From: Acerihabitans sp015654925
GTDB lineage: Bacteria; Pseudomonadota; Gammaproteobacteria; Enterobacterales; Enterobacteriaceae
Assembly (NCBI RefSeq): GCF_047324175.1
Contig: NZ_CP178732.1
Coordinates: 1,798,001 to 1,862,000, forward strand
DNA length: 64,000 nucleotides
Direction of reading: 5' to 3'
Shown: positions 51,559-59,960 of the stretch, in pieces
Layout: each line of letters opens with the position of its first letter
Numbering within the stretch: the stretch's first letter is position 1
Notes under the pieces: generated by a model
Databases searched by the model: none
The model's input: the letters and a program-made list of their open reading frames with translations, nothing else
What the model was told of the DNA's origin: nothing
Made by a program: the position numbers and the translations under genes

Positions 51559-52641
51559 ATGGGAAATCTTATTCTGCGTAATATCACCAAAAGTTTTCAT
51601 AAAACCGAGGTGCTAAAGCGCGTTGACGTTGAAGTGGCCAACGGCGAGTTCGTGGTGATCGTCGGGCCTTCCGGCTGCGGAAAATCAACCTTGCTGCGCA
51701 TTATCGCCGGCCTTGAGAACCAGACCAGCGGCGATGTGATCATCGGCGATAAAAATGTCAGCGTCCTGGCCCCCGCCCGGCGCGGAATCGCCATGGTGTT
51801 CCAAAGCTATGCCCTTTATCCGCACCTGACCGTCGAGGGCAATATGACGCTTGGCCTGCGCCAGGCGCGCGAGCCGGCGAAAATTATTGCCGACCGCGTC
51901 AATGAAGCGACCCGTATCCTGGAACTTGAACCCTATCTTAAACGCAAGCCCGGGCAGTTATCCGGCGGACAGCGGCAGCGGGTTGCCATTGGCCGCGCCA
52001 TTACGCGTCATCCGGACGTGTTTTTGTTCGACGAACCGCTGTCGAATCTCGACGCCGCGTTGCGCAATCAGGTGCGGGTCGAGATCGCCGATTTGCACCG
52101 CCGGCTCGGCACCACCATGATTTATGTCACCCACGATCAGGTGGAGGCCATGACGCTGGCCGATCGTATCGTGGTAATGGATGCGGGCATCATCCAGCAG
52201 ATTGGCACCCCTTCGGACCTGTATCGCCAGCCCGCCAATTTGTTCGTCGCCGGTTTTATCGGCACGCCGAAGATCAATTTGCTGTCCGGACGGCTGCGCC
52301 AACGGCGGGTTGATATCGCCGCCACCGGCGCCCTGAACCTGGCAGTGGAGGGCGATGGCCCGGTCACCGTCGGCATCCGGCCGGCGGATTTTATGATTCA
52401 CGCCGATCCGCAGGCGGACAGCGATTTCACGGGGCGCATCACCGGCACCGAGTATTTGGGCAATGTCACGTATATCCGCGTGCAGTTGGGGAACGAACAA
52501 ACGGTGGTGGTCGAGGAGAAACCCGACCATCGCTGGCAACTCGACCAGCAGGTGTTTCTCGGGGTGAATAGGGCGAAAGTCCATGTCTTCGATCGGGAGG
52601 GAATTAGGCTGGACGCGGCCCCTGGCGCCGCGGGCGTTTAG
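51559..52641 (+). CDS. Sugar ABC transporter ATP-binding protein (MalK/UgpC-like)
   Basis: A 360-aa ATPase. Walker A GPSGCGKST is at 36-44, signature LSGGQRQR, Walker B VFLFDEPLSNLDA and H-loop YVTHDQVEAMTLADR; the C-terminal third is the TOBE/regulatory domain (VTVGIRPADF). MalK/UgpC-type ATPases power CUT1 transporters. The last residues are Ala/Gly-rich. It ends the ABC operon; a convergent XRE regulator lies 30 bp downstream. Confidence 0.93.
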   Translation: MGNLILRNITKSFHKTEVLKRVDVEVANGEFVVIVGPSGCGKSTLLRIIAGLENQTSGDVIIGDKNVSVLAPARRGIAMVFQSYALYPHLTVEGNMTLGLRQAREPAKIIADRVNEATRILELEPYLKRKPGQLSGGQRQRVAIGRAITRHPDVFLFDEPLSNLDAALRNQVRVEIADLHRRLGTTMIYVTHDQVEAMTLADRIVVMDAGIIQQIGTPSDLYRQPANLFVAGFIGTPKINLLSGRLRQRRVDIAATGALNLAVEGDGPVTVGIRPADFMIHADPQADSDFTGRITGTEYLGNVTYIRVQLGNEQTVVVEEKPDHRWQLDQQVFLGVNRAKVHVFDREGIRLDAAPGAAGV

Positions 52642-52671
52642 CGGGGCAGCCGCATCGGGCCTGGCTGCGCC

Positions 52672-53337
52672 TTATTGCGGCGCGGCGCCGGCCTGCGATT
52701 CAAAGTCCAGTTTATCGGTAAGGCAGATAGACAAAATGGAGGCATTCCGTTCTCCCTGCGTCACGAAGGCGTGCGGCATCGAACTGTCGATATAAGCGCT
52801 GTCGCCGGGCATCAGGCAAAGCGGGGCATACCAGGCGGTATGCAGGATGGTGGTGCCGCTGATCGCGTAAATAAACTCTTCGCCCTCGTGGCAGGACCAC
52901 TGATCCTGCGGCGGCGCTTCGCGCGCGGTAATCTGCATCACGATCGGTATCATGCCTTTATGGGTCAGATCTTCCGAGTGCACATTATAAATATAGTGGG
53001 CGTTGGTAAATACCAGCCCCTCGCCGGCGCGGGTGACGGTACGCCGTCCGGCCACCGGCGGGCGCAGGCTTGCGGGCGCCTGGGCCGGCTGTTTAAACAA
53101 ATCGCCGAAGGACAAATCAAAGGCGTTGGCAATTTTGGTAATGGTGTCGAAGGAGGCCGATACCTGGCCATTTTCTATCTTTGACAGCGTCGAGATGGAC
53201 ACGCCGCAGTTTCTCGCCACCTGTTCAAGCGTCCAGCGCCGTTCCACCCGCATGGCTTTAATCCGTTTGCCGAAATCCTGCTCCGTGGTCAACGCGGTCC
53301 TTATGCCTGCCGTTTTACTGTAGCTATTATTCGCCAT
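52672..53337 (-). CDS. XRE-family regulator with C-terminal cupin domain
   Basis: A 221-aa regulator: lambda-repressor HTH (FGKRIKAMRVERRWTLEQVARNCGVSISTLSKIENGQVS region, about 22-60) and a cupin barrel (CHEGEEFIYAISGTT, PGDSAYIDSSMPHAF) at about 125-210. Such proteins (PuuR-like and others) sense small metabolites, often amines or amino acids. It is divergent from the nitrilase gene across 193 bp and probably controls the nitrilase-ABC-amidase operon. Confidence 0.92.
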   Translation of the reverse strand: MANNSYSKTAGIRTALTTEQDFGKRIKAMRVERRWTLEQVARNCGVSISTLSKIENGQVSASFDTITKIANAFDLSFGDLFKQPAQAPASLRPPVAGRRTVTRAGEGLVFTNAHYIYNVHSEDLTHKGMIPIVMQITAREAPPQDQWSCHEGEEFIYAISGTTILHTAWYAPLCLMPGDSAYIDSSMPHAFVTQGERNASILSICLTDKLDFESQAGAAPQ

Positions 53338-53530
53338 CGTCCGCTCCGGGATACTGAGTACCTACCTAGCGCTGAAGTGTACGTTATTTTCTCGTCGATC
53401 GCTTATTTTTTACTATAAGAAAAACATTTTGGTATAAATGAAAAATAGGCGGCATGATGTGAAAACCAGCGCAACCTGCAGGTCCGGGAAAACCGGCGGC
53501 GGTTGATCCATTAAGCTACGGGAGAAAGAC

Positions 53531-54439
53531 GTGAGCGAAACCATTATCGCCACCGTGTCCATGCAGGCGTTTTATGACAAGCCGCGCAATGTCGGCAATA
53601 TCCTCGCGCTGCTGGCGCAGGCCGTCGATGCCGGCGCCAGGCTGGTGGTGTTTCCCGAGCAGATTTTGCAAGGCTACCTGACCGATACCCTGAGCCTGGA
53701 TTTCGATAACGTGGCCTGGCAATTCGCCAGCGCCGAAGTAATCGAAAGCGGGCAGGGCATCGGCCAGATCCGCGAAGCGGTGATACGGCACCAGGTCTAT
53801 GCGGTGGTGGGCATGACCGAGCGTCATCCCCGTTATCCGGAAATATTGTTCAACACCGTGGTGCTGCTGGGACCGGACGGGGAGGTGGGCCGTTATCGCA
53901 AAGTGCACCAGCCGGGGGACGAGAAGCATGTTTATTATCCCGGCGAAGGTTTTCCGGTATTCGATACGGCGCTCGGGCGCATCGGCATGCTGATTTGCTA
54001 TGACAAGGTGTTTCCTGAAAGCACCCGCGAACTGGCGCTCAAGGGGGCGGATATCATGATCATGCCCACCGCCTGGGGGCTGGCGGGCGATGACCGGGAC
54101 CCGGAGCAGGATTCCATGGTCGACAGCTATACCCTGTTCGGCCGGGTGCGCGCGATGGAAAATCAATGCTGGATGGTGGAATCCAATCTGCACGGTCCCC
54201 ATGGCAACCTGCTGTATCACGGCCACAGCCGGATCATCGATCCGCGCGGCAACATTATTGCCGATACCGGCAATGCCGCGGGCATCGCGCTGGCGAGCGT
54301 CGACATCAGGCAGGAGATCGTCCGCGCGCGCAGCGTAGGGTATATGGGGTATTTTTTCCTCAAGGATTATGTGCCGGTGCAGGCGTCCGACCCGCAGTTG
54401 ACCGTCCGCCATTACCATACCCGACAGGTTGGGGAATAA
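53531..54439 (+). CDS. Nitrilase-superfamily carbon-nitrogen hydrolase
   Basis: A 302-aa enzyme of the nitrilase/N-carbamoylase superfamily. The catalytic triad is E43 (FPEQ), K124 (YRKVH) and C156 (MLICYDK), with MENQCWMVESN in the region of the second Glu. Members hydrolyse amides, N-carbamoyl compounds or nitriles. GTG start with GGGAGAAA upstream. It is the first gene of an operon continuing through an ABC transporter, an AtzG-like protein, an amidase and an exporter, so its substrate is probably what the transporter brings in or an intermediate of it. Confidence 0.92.
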   Translation: MSETIIATVSMQAFYDKPRNVGNILALLAQAVDAGARLVVFPEQILQGYLTDTLSLDFDNVAWQFASAEVIESGQGIGQIREAVIRHQVYAVVGMTERHPRYPEILFNTVVLLGPDGEVGRYRKVHQPGDEKHVYYPGEGFPVFDTALGRIGMLICYDKVFPESTRELALKGADIMIMPTAWGLAGDDRDPEQDSMVDSYTLFGRVRAMENQCWMVESNLHGPHGNLLYHGHSRIIDPRGNIIADTGNAAGIALASVDIRQEIVRARSVGYMGYFFLKDYVPVQASDPQLTVRHYHTRQVGE

Positions 54440-54443
54440 CGTC

Positions 54444-55223
54444 ATGCCGCACACCCTGGAAGCAGTCAATATCTCGAAAAGCTATGTCTCGGCCGCGGGG
54501 CCGGTGGCGGTGCTCAATGCCCTGGATTTCCACGCCGATGAAAATGAGTTTATCTCCTTTGTCGGCCCCAGCGGCTGCGGTAAATCCACGCTGTTTAATA
54601 TTATCACCGGCCTGCTGGCGCCCGACGACGGCCACATCATTATCAAAAACCGCGAGACCACCGGCAGTCCCTCGCCGGATCTGGGCTATGTCCTGCAAAA
54701 GGACCTGCTGTTCCCCTGGCGGACCGTGCTGGAGAACATCATCCTGGGCCTGGAGGTGCGGGGGATTAATAAAAAAATCGCCCGGGAACGCGCCGCCGAC
54801 TTGTTGCGCACCTACCACATGGAAGGATACGAGGATAAATATCCCGCCCAACTGTCCGGCGGCATGAAACAACGGGTGGCGTTAATGCGCACCATGGTTA
54901 CCGAGCCCGAAATCATCTTGATGGATGAAGCGTATAAAGCGCTGGATTATCCGCTGAAAGTCTCGCTGGAGTCGGAACTGCTGACGGTGGTTAAACAGCA
55001 GAAAAAGACAGTGATATTTATCACCCACGATATCGAGGAGGCGGTCACGCTCTCGGATCGGGTCTACGTCATGAAAGCCAGGCCGGGCGAAATCGTACAC
55101 GAGATAAGAGTGGATTTGGAAACCGACAGCATGATCATTCCCGAGCGCCGGCTTTCGCCGCGCTTCAATGAGTATTACGAAATGATTTGGCGCAGTATCG
55201 GCGCCGCCCCGGTCAATATATGA
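54444..55223 (+). CDS. NitT/TauT-type ABC transporter ATP-binding protein
   Basis: A 259-aa ATPase. Walker A GPSGCGKST is at 41-49, Q-loop in YVLQKDLLFPW, signature LSGGM at 137-141, and H-loop FITHD. Walker B is unusual: ILMDEAYKALD (158-168), with Ala where DEP is normal; the catalytic Glu is kept. The ATG at 54444 lies 4 bases after the nitrilase stop; an upstream in-frame TTG is unlikely. Partners are the permease and binding protein that follow. Confidence 0.92.
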   Translation: MPHTLEAVNISKSYVSAAGPVAVLNALDFHADENEFISFVGPSGCGKSTLFNIITGLLAPDDGHIIIKNRETTGSPSPDLGYVLQKDLLFPWRTVLENIILGLEVRGINKKIARERAADLLRTYHMEGYEDKYPAQLSGGMKQRVALMRTMVTEPEIILMDEAYKALDYPLKVSLESELLTVVKQQKKTVIFITHDIEEAVTLSDRVYVMKARPGEIVHEIRVDLETDSMIIPERRLSPRFNEYYEMIWRSIGAAPVNI

Positions 55224-55245
55224 ATGTTTTTTGCGAGGCGCAATC

Positions 55246-56082
55246 ATGAGCAGTATTCCGCAACCTACCCGGGTGAACACCTCCCGCAAGAGCGAACGGC
55301 TGGAGTCCTTTTTCCGTACCCCGGCCGTCAGGCGCTATACCTTGCTGCTGTTGCAGATCCTGATAGTGGCCGGCCTGCTGGCCGGCTGGGAAATCGGCGT
55401 ACGCAACGGCGGCATCAGCAAGTTCCTGTTCGCCAGTCCCAGCATGGTGTGGGAGGTGCTGGTACAGCGCTTCCAGTCCGGCGAACTGCTGGCCGACATT
55501 CGAATCACCACCTACGAGACGCTGATAGGTTTTGCGGTCGGCGCGGTCGGCGGGTCGATCCTGGGATTGCTGCTGTGGTACTCCAAATTTATTTCGGATC
55601 TGGCCGCGCCGTTTATCGCCGCCATCGGCGCCATACCGGTACTGGCCATCGCGCCGATCACCATTATCTGGTTTGGCACGGAAATGCTGTCCAAAGTGGT
55701 TATCGTCGCCTTTTCCTGCGTCGTGGTTTCGCTGACCACCTCTTATAAGGGCGCGCTGCGCACCGACCCCGACCTGATAAACCTGCTGCGATCCTTCGAT
55801 GCCTCGCGCACGGTGATTTTCGTCAAGCTGGTGGTGCCGTCCGCCATGCTGTGGGTGGTGTCCGGCCTGCGCCTGAACGTCGGTTTCGCCCTGGTGGGCG
55901 CCATCGTCGGGGAATACATCTCCTCCGACGCCGGCGTCGGCCATATGATCCTGCTGGGCAGTTCCAATTTCGGTATGAATATCGTCCTGGCGGGTATTGT
56001 GCTGGTGATGATTATGATGCTGATTTTCAACGGGTTAGTCGCTTTACTCGAACGTATGATTCTCTCATGGGAAAGGGCCTGA
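55246..56082 (+). CDS. NitT/TauT-type ABC transporter permease
   Basis: A 278-aa permease with about six membrane segments. The polar N-terminal tail precedes TM1 (YTLLLLQILIVAGLLAGWEIGV); the EAA-like loop is at LLRSFDASRTVIFVKLVVPSAMLWVVSGLRL. The ATG at 55246 has GAGG 8 bases upstream; an in-frame TTG at 55231 is the alternative. Fits pyrimidine-, nitrate- or taurine-type permeases; the nearby hydrolases suggest a nitrogenous organic substrate. Confidence 0.92.
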   Translation: MSSIPQPTRVNTSRKSERLESFFRTPAVRRYTLLLLQILIVAGLLAGWEIGVRNGGISKFLFASPSMVWEVLVQRFQSGELLADIRITTYETLIGFAVGAVGGSILGLLLWYSKFISDLAAPFIAAIGAIPVLAIAPITIIWFGTEMLSKVVIVAFSCVVVSLTTSYKGALRTDPDLINLLRSFDASRTVIFVKLVVPSAMLWVVSGLRLNVGFALVGAIVGEYISSDAGVGHMILLGSSNFGMNIVLAGIVLVMIMMLIFNGLVALLERMILSWERA

Positions 56083-56085
56083 AAA

Positions 56086-57102
56086 ATGAATATAAGCAAG
56101 CGTATACGTAGTTTTACCCTGGCGGCGTTACTGTGCGGCGCGGTATGGGGTCCGGCGTCGGCGGCGCAAACGCCGGTGCGCATCAACCAGGCTTTTCAAT
56201 CATTGCTCTACCTGCCGCTGTATGTCGCGCAGGAGCAGGGCTTTTTTAAACAGCAGGGCCTCGAGGTCAAGATCAGCACCGGCGGAGGCGGTTCCCAGTC
56301 CTGGGCGGCGGTGATCGGCGGTTCGGCGGATTTTTCCATCCAGGACCCGGTATTTGTGCCGAAATCCCATGAAAATGGCGGCGGCGGGGTCGTGGTGGCC
56401 GGCGTGCAAAACGCGCCGACGGTGTTTATCTTCGGCAAGGACGCCACGCCGCTGCAAAATAACCTGGGCTTTTTGTCCAATAAGCGGGTGGTAACCAGTC
56501 CGCAGCCCGATACCACCTGGGCGTTTATGAGCTATCTGATCAAACAGCAAAAATTGAGCAATGTGAAGCTGGTGCATGTGGCGATAGGCAATGAAATCCC
56601 GGCGGTGGTGGCCGATCGCGCCGACTACGCGCTGGCGGTGGAGCCGCAAACCTCGATGGCGGAAAAACAGAACGGCCTGCACGTGGTGTATTCATTTTCC
56701 GCCAACCAGGACTGGTTTCCCTTTGCGTTCTCCAGCCTGACCACTACCCAGGACTACATCGACAAGAACCCCGCGCCGGCGCAGGGCGTGGTGACCGCTT
56801 TTGAAATGGCGTCGCGCTTTATTTACAGCAACACCGACCGGGCGGTGGAGATTGCCGCCAAATACTTCCCCAATGTGCCCAAGGAGCTGGTGCGCGCCGC
56901 GGTGCTGCGCGAAATCGACGCCAAAGGCTATCCGGAGAACGTGCTGGTATCGCAAAAAGCCTGGGATAACAATATGAACATTGCCCTGTATGCCAAAAAC
57001 ATCAAGGCTTATCCCTCGGCCGCCACCTCCTACGAAAGTAATGTGAATACCGAACTGGCCGGCAAAGCCAAACAGGCGGTAGACGCGATGGGTAAACAGT
57101 AG
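56086..57102 (+). CDS. NitT/TauT-type ABC transporter binding protein (NMT1/THI5-like)
   Basis: A 338-aa binding protein with a Sec signal peptide (cleavage after SAA, residue 27). VRINQAFQSLLYLPLYVAQEQGFFKQQGLEVKI is the classic NMT1/SsuA_fam start, and GGGGSQSWAAVIGGSADFSIQDP the ligand-binding loop. It lies last in the transporter set (ATPase, permease, binding protein), 10 bp before the AtzG-like gene, which links transport tightly to the amidase. Confidence 0.92.
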   Translation: MNISKRIRSFTLAALLCGAVWGPASAAQTPVRINQAFQSLLYLPLYVAQEQGFFKQQGLEVKISTGGGGSQSWAAVIGGSADFSIQDPVFVPKSHENGGGGVVVAGVQNAPTVFIFGKDATPLQNNLGFLSNKRVVTSPQPDTTWAFMSYLIKQQKLSNVKLVHVAIGNEIPAVVADRADYALAVEPQTSMAEKQNGLHVVYSFSANQDWFPFAFSSLTTTQDYIDKNPAPAQGVVTAFEMASRFIYSNTDRAVEIAAKYFPNVPKELVRAAVLREIDAKGYPENVLVSQKAWDNNMNIALYAKNIKAYPSAATSYESNVNTELAGKAKQAVDAMGKQ

Positions 57103-57112
57103 GAGCTTGGCC

Positions 57113-57325
57113 ATGAATGATGAAATCGCCGCACGCTTGGCGCTGATCAACCTTTATACCCCGGCGGATGCCGCGCTATTACTCCCATTGCTTGGCGACT
57201 GCGCGCAGCGGGCCGCCGGGGTGGCCGCCTACGGCGCGCGCCATTTCCCGCCGGCCCTGTTGCCGGCCACCGCCTGGGTCTCGCCGCTGCATCCGCCGGC
57301 GGCGATGGCCGCGGAGGAGGACTGA
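57113..57325 (+). CDS. Small AtzG-like (DUF4089-type) protein, probable amidase partner
   Basis: A 70-aa, largely helical, Ala/Leu-rich protein that ends in a Pro-rich tail (VSPLHPPAAM). AGGAG lies 7 bases before the ATG. Its stop overlaps the amidase ATG in TGATG, so the two are translationally coupled. Size, composition and position match AtzG, the small subunit of the AtzE carboxybiuret hydrolase that builds a GatCAB-like complex; residue similarity is weak, so this is mainly a context call. Confidence 0.6.
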   Translation: MNDEIAARLALINLYTPADAALLLPLLGDCAQRAAGVAAYGARHFPPALLPATAWVSPLHPPAAMAAEED

Positions 57326-58692
57326 TGGACGAGCTGTTACAGTTTTCCATGGGCGAAGCCGGACGCCGGGTGCGCGCCCGGCGGTTCAGCTTCCCGGAGC
57401 TGCTGGAGGCTTGTCTGGCGCGCGAAGCCGCCACCCGCGATCTGAATGCGTTTAACGCGCTTTATCGCGATCGGGCGCGCAAAGTGGCGCAGGCCAGCCA
57501 GACTTTGCTGGAGCAGGGCTACGATCTCGGCCCCCTCCAGGGGATGCCGATCGCCATTAAAGCCAATATCGCCCTGGCGGGGCAGGAGATGCACGCCGGC
57601 AGCCGGATACTGGCCGGATCGCTGGCGCAGCGCGACGCCGGGGTCGTGCAGCGGCTAAAGCGGGCCGGCGCGATTATCATCGGCAGCACCAATATGCATG
57701 AATTCGCCTGGGGCGGCACGACGGATAATCCCCATTACGGCCCCAGCGGCAACGCCTGGGATAGCAACCGCATACCGGCCGGCTCAAGCGGCGGTTCGGG
57801 CGTGGCGGCGGCGGTGCGCAGCGCGCTGGGCACGCTGGGCACCGATACCGGCGGGTCCATCCGGCTGCCCGCCGCCATGAATGGCGTAACCGGATTGCGT
57901 CCGGGCGTGGGACGGATCGCCACCGACGGCATTTTCCCGCTGGCGGCCAGTCTCGACACCGTCGGGCCGCTGGCCGGCTATGCCGAAGACTGCGCGCTGA
58001 TGTTCAGTGCGCTAACCGGCGATACCGTACCCGCCGCCTTACCCGATCTGCACGGCCTGCGCATCGGCCTGCTGGGGGAGTACAGCGAGAACGTGCAGCC
58101 GGACGTGGCGCGCGCCTATCATGATTTGACGGACTGGTTCCGCGCCGCCGGGGGGCGCTGCGAAACCCTGGCTTTCAGCGGACTGGAGCAGGCGGTCAAT
58201 GCCCTGGTCTTAATCAATATGGCCGAACCGGCCGCGCTGCATGCCCCGTGGCTGGCGGACCGGGCCGGTGAATACGGCGAAGATGTCCGCCTGCTGTTGC
58301 AGGCCGGCCTGGGCATCAGCGCGGTGGAGTATTTGCAGGCGCAGCGCTATCGCACCGCATTACGGCAGCAACTGTTGGAAAAATTCAACCACGTGGACGT
58401 GATACTGGTGCCCACGCTGCCGTTTACCGCGCCGTTGAAAGGCCAGACGCAGGTACGCATCGGCGATGAGGAGGAGAGCGTGCTCACCGGCAATATGCGT
58501 TTCAACGCGCTTGCCAGCCTGGCCGCGCTGCCCGCCCTGAGCCTGCCCGCGGGTTTTGACCGCGCCGGCTTGCCCATCGGCATGCAGCTGATTGGCCCGG
58601 ATGGCGGCGAACAGCGACTGATGGGCATCGCCGCCCGTTTCCAGCGGGAAAGCGACTACCACCGGCGCACGCCGGTTATGGTCAAACGTTGA
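57325..58692 (+). CDS. Amidase-signature hydrolase (AtzE-like)
   Basis: A 455-aa amidase with the Ser-cisSer-Lys triad: K79 (IAIKANIA), S154/S155 in GSSGGSG (153-159) and nucleophile S178 in TDTGGSIRLPA. Length and the ADIDIALAG-free N-terminus fit AtzE, allophanate hydrolase N-domain and GatA-like enzymes; paired with an AtzG-like subunit, AtzE is the best match. AtzE deaminates 1-carboxybiuret in cyanuric acid breakdown, but no cyanuric acid or allophanate hydrolase is present here, so another ureido or amide substrate is likely. Confidence 0.88.
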   Translation: MDELLQFSMGEAGRRVRARRFSFPELLEACLAREAATRDLNAFNALYRDRARKVAQASQTLLEQGYDLGPLQGMPIAIKANIALAGQEMHAGSRILAGSLAQRDAGVVQRLKRAGAIIIGSTNMHEFAWGGTTDNPHYGPSGNAWDSNRIPAGSSGGSGVAAAVRSALGTLGTDTGGSIRLPAAMNGVTGLRPGVGRIATDGIFPLAASLDTVGPLAGYAEDCALMFSALTGDTVPAALPDLHGLRIGLLGEYSENVQPDVARAYHDLTDWFRAAGGRCETLAFSGLEQAVNALVLINMAEPAALHAPWLADRAGEYGEDVRLLLQAGLGISAVEYLQAQRYRTALRQQLLEKFNHVDVILVPTLPFTAPLKGQTQVRIGDEEESVLTGNMRFNALASLAALPALSLPAGFDRAGLPIGMQLIGPDGGEQRLMGIAARFQRESDYHRRTPVMVKR

Positions 58693-59585
58693 AAAAACTG
58701 CTGTTCCGGGATGTGCTGATTCTGCTGGTGGTGGTCTCGGGCTGGGCGTTCAACGTGATCGCCATGAAATTCGGGCTGATGGAACTGCCGCCGCTGCTGA
58801 TGTTGCTGGTTCGCTTTATCATCGTGGCGGCGGTACTGGTGCCGTTTAATCCGATACAACGGCAACAGGTCCCGCTGCTGTGTTTGTTGGCATTTACCTT
58901 TGGTTTCGTGCACTTTGGCCTGCTGCTGTTCGGAATGCGCCATACCGATGCCGGCAGCGCGGCCGTCCTGGTACAAATGGGAACGCCGATGGCGATGGTG
59001 CTGGCGGCGGTATGGCTTAAGGAAAAGTTTTCGCTGCGGCAAATCATCGGTGTCAGCGGCGCCGTGGCGGGGGTGGTGGTGCTGTCCGGCAGCCCCGCGC
59101 TGAATTCATGGCATGGCCCGGCGCTGCTGCTGATCAGCGCCGGCGGATGGGCCGTTACCAACATTGTGATTAAGCGGTCGCCGCCGATCCCGCCGCTGGC
59201 GATGACCGGCTGGCTGTCGCTGCTCGCCATTCCCCTGGTTTCGCTGAGCTCCTTTCTCGCCGAGCATCATCAATTGACATTACTGCTGTCGGCGGGCTGG
59301 CGCGGCTGGCTGGGGATAATTTACAGCGCGCTGGGGTCGTCGCTGCTGTCCTATTCGCTCTGGTACGGGCTATTGAAAAAATACCCGGCTAACCAGATCC
59401 TGCCCTGGTCGCTGCTCAGCCCGGCGCTGGCGCTGTTAATGGGGGCGACGATCCTGGGTGAAAAACTGGACCAGGGTAAAATGCTGGGCGCCGCGCTGAT
59501 TGTCGGCAGCATTTTCATCGCGGTAAGGAACCCGAATAAATTGCGGCGCGGCGTGATAAAGCCAAGTAAAACCGGTTCGGGATGA
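58689..59585 (+). CDS. EamA/DMT-family transporter
   Basis: A 298-aa membrane protein with about ten segments and two EamA repeats (RDVLILLVVVSGWAFNVIAMKFG in the first, SAGGWAVTNIVIKRSPP starting the second). Most family members export amino acids or metabolites. The start is a TTG overlapping the amidase stop (TTGA); no ATG lies before the first membrane segment ends, so coupling to the amidase is likely. It probably exports an end product or a toxic intermediate of the nitrilase/amidase route. Confidence 0.85.
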   Translation: MKKLLFRDVLILLVVVSGWAFNVIAMKFGLMELPPLLMLLVRFIIVAAVLVPFNPIQRQQVPLLCLLAFTFGFVHFGLLLFGMRHTDAGSAAVLVQMGTPMAMVLAAVWLKEKFSLRQIIGVSGAVAGVVVLSGSPALNSWHGPALLLISAGGWAVTNIVIKRSPPIPPLAMTGWLSLLAIPLVSLSSFLAEHHQLTLLLSAGWRGWLGIIYSALGSSLLSYSLWYGLLKKYPANQILPWSLLSPALALLMGATILGEKLDQGKMLGAALIVGSIFIAVRNPNKLRRGVIKPSKTGSG

Positions 59586-59960
59586 ACCGGGCGACCGGCG
59601 ATGGTGGAGTTTTAAGGTTATGATATCCAGCAATGATCATTCCGGTATCTCGATGCAGACCGGCACCTCGCAAGAAGTCTGTAATTGGCTTGGCCGGTCA
59701 CACGCGGACCACGTTCTGGTCATCGCCTTCGATCATGTGGAGTCGCGTCATTTTGATGTACTGGTTGAAACTTTAACCAGCGCGATCGCTATGTTTGATG
59801 TGTTGATTCAATAGCGTGAGCGCGCAACCCAATAAATGGAAAAAGCAGCGTCAGATATTCGCTATTCATCATGGGGGGAACGATTATTTTCCCGGCTATA
59901 GTGCCGGGTATATCACCGTTGATCAATTAATCCTCGATTGCAAGAAGCGATCGCGGTTCA
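59586..59960. other. Intergenic region between EamA gene and LysR gene
   Basis: A 375-bp gap. A 64-codon frame (59620-59814) is preceded by AAGG and contains HVLVIAFDHVESRHFDVLVE, but it matches nothing I recognise. The rest (59815-59960) is mildly AT-rich. No clear terminator is seen. Confidence 0.5.

Noticed and set aside
57325..58692. GatA of the tRNA-dependent amidotransferase
   Set aside because: No gatB is present and enterobacteria generally lack GatCAB; the transporter and nitrilase context favours a catabolic amidase.
59620..59814. 64-codon frame with a nearby AAGG
   Set aside because: The spacing of the ribosome binding site is short, and the protein resembles nothing known; kept only as a note in the intergenic description.
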